The position numbers and the translations under genes are program-made. 64,000 bases of DNA from Klebsormidium nitens. Taxonomy: Eukaryota > Streptophyta > Klebsormidiophyceae > Klebsormidiales > Klebsormidiaceae. Location: positions 57,877-121,876 of the forward strand of contig DF236951.1 in the NCBI GenBank assembly GCA_000708835.1, written 5' to 3'. Below, piece after piece: positions 61,901 to 64,000 of this stretch (position 1 is the stretch's first letter; each line of letters opens with the position of its first letter). The notes beneath the pieces are model-generated. The model was not told the origin of the DNA. It searched no databases and saw only the letters and a program-made list of their open reading frames with translations.

Positions 61901-62604
61901 TTGTGGGGCCTGGTTGATGAGAAGTCATCTTTCCAGTGGCCAGCACGTGTGTGCGCAGAATGATGTTCAGGACTTGGTTTCAGCTGAATGTGTTCAGACT
62001 CAGAAACATCAAGAAATGCCCCTTTTTGCAGAGGCTGAAATGTAAATGCATTGGCGCCCAAGCTTGGTGTGCTGCAGTCCATCTCCTTCATCCATTGAGA
62101 CCGATCATGAGCTTGCAGGCGTAGAGATGCCCTCAATGAATGGCTACTGCTTGATGCTGGGGCGCTTTTTTGTATAGAAACTTCATCAACATTCAGAGTA
62201 TCATGGGAATGTTTCTCCAAGACTATAATAGTGAAACCTACAAGGGAGCACCTCTCTCCATATCTTGCCAAGTGAGATCTGCCTCTTCCGCTCACCATGC
62301 ATTCTGGACCCCAGAAACCCTGTGAAAACACTAAAAGGATCCACAGAGTTGACAGCCTGACCCAGGAGGACAATCCATCTCAAAAGGGCCCCTCGCCCTC
62401 AGTCTGCCCACCTCTTTTGCTGCAGAAATCACGGTAATACTTTTCCAAGCCAGAAGCCCTTCATAATGGACAATTCCCATGTGCCAAACCCTCTACGAGG
62501 CCCCTTTCTTACCTGACATTCGCCAACAACGTGCTTTTCCCAGCATTGTCCAGTCCCACAATTGCCAGTGTCATCGCTCGTTTGGAAGAACCTTTAGGCC
62601 GCAT
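58940..62604 (-). CDS. ARL13: Ciliary ARF-like GTPase ARL13
   Basis: A ciliary-membrane GTPase that acts as exchange factor for ARL3 and supports ciliary protein traffic in known species. The ATG is at 62602-62604. Exons 62513-62604, 61614-61752 and 61105-61236 join in phase. Further exons lie at about 60560-60660 (DKKMALGPAEVAAGLG), 60040-60160 (SSILDGMLWLIGSIDKHF), 59640-59680 (MALEKRLKAERK) and 58940-59370. G-box motifs are IVGLDNAGKST (G1), PTWGF (switch I), FYDLGGARKIRKIW (G3 with Gly-Gly in place of the catalytic Gln, an ARL13 hallmark) and LIFANKQDKK (G4). A charged helix and a Ser/Ala/Pro-rich tail follow, as in ARL13. No N-terminal Cys pair for palmitoylation is seen in this start (MRPKGSSKRAMTL), so a 5' exon may be missing or the anchor may be lost. 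Confidence 0.87.
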
Positions 62605-63644
62605 CCCACACCGGCCGCATGAGAAGAGGCCACTGAACGCTTCTTTCCAACCCATCGTCTCTCGTGCTGTAAAGTCCTCTCTGGCTGCAGATTTTCACGC
62701 GGTCGACCTGGTTTCAACTTCCCTCCCACAATGCAAGATGGTCAAGGCCGCTACAATCGAGGGTTTGTCCCTGAGAACGTCCATGCCCCTGCCTTGGTAT
62801 GCCCTCCTATCCTCCTCCTATGGCAAGAGACAAGTCCGGTGCTTTCTCTTCCGTTTCCTGCCGTCGACTGCTGATCCTGGCCCTAGCATGTAAATCCGCC
62901 TTCAATTGGAATCTACAATTAATATCTCATATACCGGCTTTCTTATCTCCCCATCTCCATAGTACGTCCTCCTTCAAGTCAAGGTACCAATCCCTTGCTT
63001 GTCATGACGTGAAGGTATCCGCAACCGATCGGCCCCCACTGGCACAGGTCCAACCTGGAAATAGAGTACCTATTAAGATTACACCGTAGCGCTGCATTCC
63101 TGTTCGCCTAATCCATCTGACATAGGGACGCATTGATCGGACATGATGCAGCTAGATCGAAGATCGTTTTCAACCTCAGCCTGCTCAGGCAGCGCGGCCG
63201 CAACAGGCTTGCAGCTTGCTTGGACCTGGGCGGCAAGATTTTTAGGGTTTCACCTTCCGACCACGAGAGTTTCATCGTCAACACCAGTCAGCGCTGCAAG
63301 TACGGTACCCTGGTACCGGTAACCGAGGTCCGGAAAGGTTCCAGCAAATCTATCGGACGACCGCAAATCAAGATTTTGTGACAATCTACGAATCCCCAAT
63401 TTTGTGTCAACACTCCTTCGATTTTGCTCATGCTCTTTCATGTTCGTGATATCCAGCCGGCCAGACAATGTTTGCTCAAGGGAACAATTAACGGGTACCA
63501 ATTTCATGCATGACCCCATGCTTTGGTTAGACGGGCTTTGAACATGAAGTATGCAGCGCTCGCATCACTTCGAGCAACAAGTTACATAAGCTTTGGAGGT
63601 TCTGGACTTTTTCTTGGGGGACGCCTTTGTTTCCCCCCTTCTTA
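62605..63644. other. Intergenic between ARL13 and the right-edge element
   Basis: About 1 kb holding the ARL13 promoter. Short open frames here show no recognisable features. Base composition becomes more A+T-rich toward 63600. Confidence 0.45.
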
Positions 63645-64000
63645 ACTTAACACCCTCCTTCACCTCTTAAAATGTGCGGACAACGAATCGGCGAGTCACC
63701 ACATGAAGTCCGAGATTAATTTGACTCAAGACACCGCCATCTGCGAACAGTATCAAAATAAATTGGCTAAACTTTTAGATGTCAATGATACTATCAACTC
63801 AAAATTGGTATCTCCTGCTGAAATGCTAAAATTGCCGTTTATTCTTCGCCAATCTCTCCAGGACACGATAACAGCTCTCTTCACCCATCAAGTCACGGTG
63901 GCTCTCGCTGACACAATCCCAGTTAAGAAGGTGAGATTTGACAGCAAACCTTATTGGGATGAACAGTTGCGCGATTTACAATCGTTACGTACATCTGCTC
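63645..64000 (+). mobile_element. Possible LINE-type retrotransposon reading frame, partial
   Basis: A plus-strand frame is open from about 63645 to the window end, with an ATG at 63703. It reads MKSEINLTQDTAICEQYQNK and later FDSKPYWDEQLRDLQSLR. A Lys-Pro-Trp/Tyr-Trp-Asp/Asn-Glu-x-Leu block followed by Arg/Leu-rich helix is typical of the stretch between the endonuclease and reverse transcriptase of non-LTR elements. Codon use is A/T-ending, unlike the G/C-ending neighbours. No polymerase motif is inside the window, so this stays a guess. Confidence 0.4.

Noticed and set aside
63300-63325. Palindromic GGTACC-rich stretch
   Set aside because: Short restriction-like palindromes of this size are expected by chance and have no linked structure.

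Overview
The window is nuclear DNA from a plant-lineage eukaryote. Its genes are broken by many short GT-AG introns (about 80-1,000 bp), and it carries plant-only families: the tail-anchored plant form of TOM20, an ACT-domain STY kinase and plant-type sphingosine kinase. It also carries ciliary genes (an axonemal dynein heavy chain and ARL13), which flowering plants lack. Together these suggest a streptophyte green alga with flagellate stages; a Klebsormidium-like genome is my best guess, made without any search. I see no prokaryotic genes, rRNA, tRNA or CRISPR.

Layout, left to right. 1-3676 (-) is the N-terminal part of an outer-arm type dynein heavy chain that runs off the left edge. 5519-7483 (-) is plant TOM20, divergent from CIAO1/CIA1 (8352-12189, +). 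13881-17698 (-) is a secreted LRR protein with a second N-terminal cap in its middle, and 18629-24819 (-) is an LRRC40-type protein. 25034-25652 (-) is a possible small secreted protein, divergent from an ACT-domain protein kinase (26011-31397, +). 32224-36719 (-) is sphingosine kinase, divergent from an SMP/C2 synaptotagmin-like tether (37664-42280, +). 43660-47025 (-) is a Cys-rich finger plus UBA protein. 48805-54351 (-) is the mitochondrial RNA helicase SUV3, divergent from an unrecognised 301-residue protein (55171-57598, +). 58940-62604 (-) is ARL13. The right edge (about 63645 onward) looks like the start of a LINE-type retrotransposon reading frame.

These genes do not form an operon. 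They are independent housekeeping and signalling genes: Fe-S assembly, mitochondrial import and RNA decay, sphingolipid signalling, membrane contact sites and cilium. Four gene pairs are divergent and probably share promoter regions. Most exon joins were worked out by hand from GT-AG sites and reading phase. Where I give exon coordinates, the summed coding length divides by three.

Non-genic structure: a 216-bp non-autonomous hAT element with an exact 8-bp target duplication (47604-47835), and a long near-perfect intronic hairpin (55576-55700). There are also small tandem duplications, one of which spans the SUV3 stop codon. I did not find a clearly new multi-gene system. The best candidates for undescribed biology are the finger-UBA protein, the 301-residue protein, the intronic hairpin and the double-capped LRR protein.
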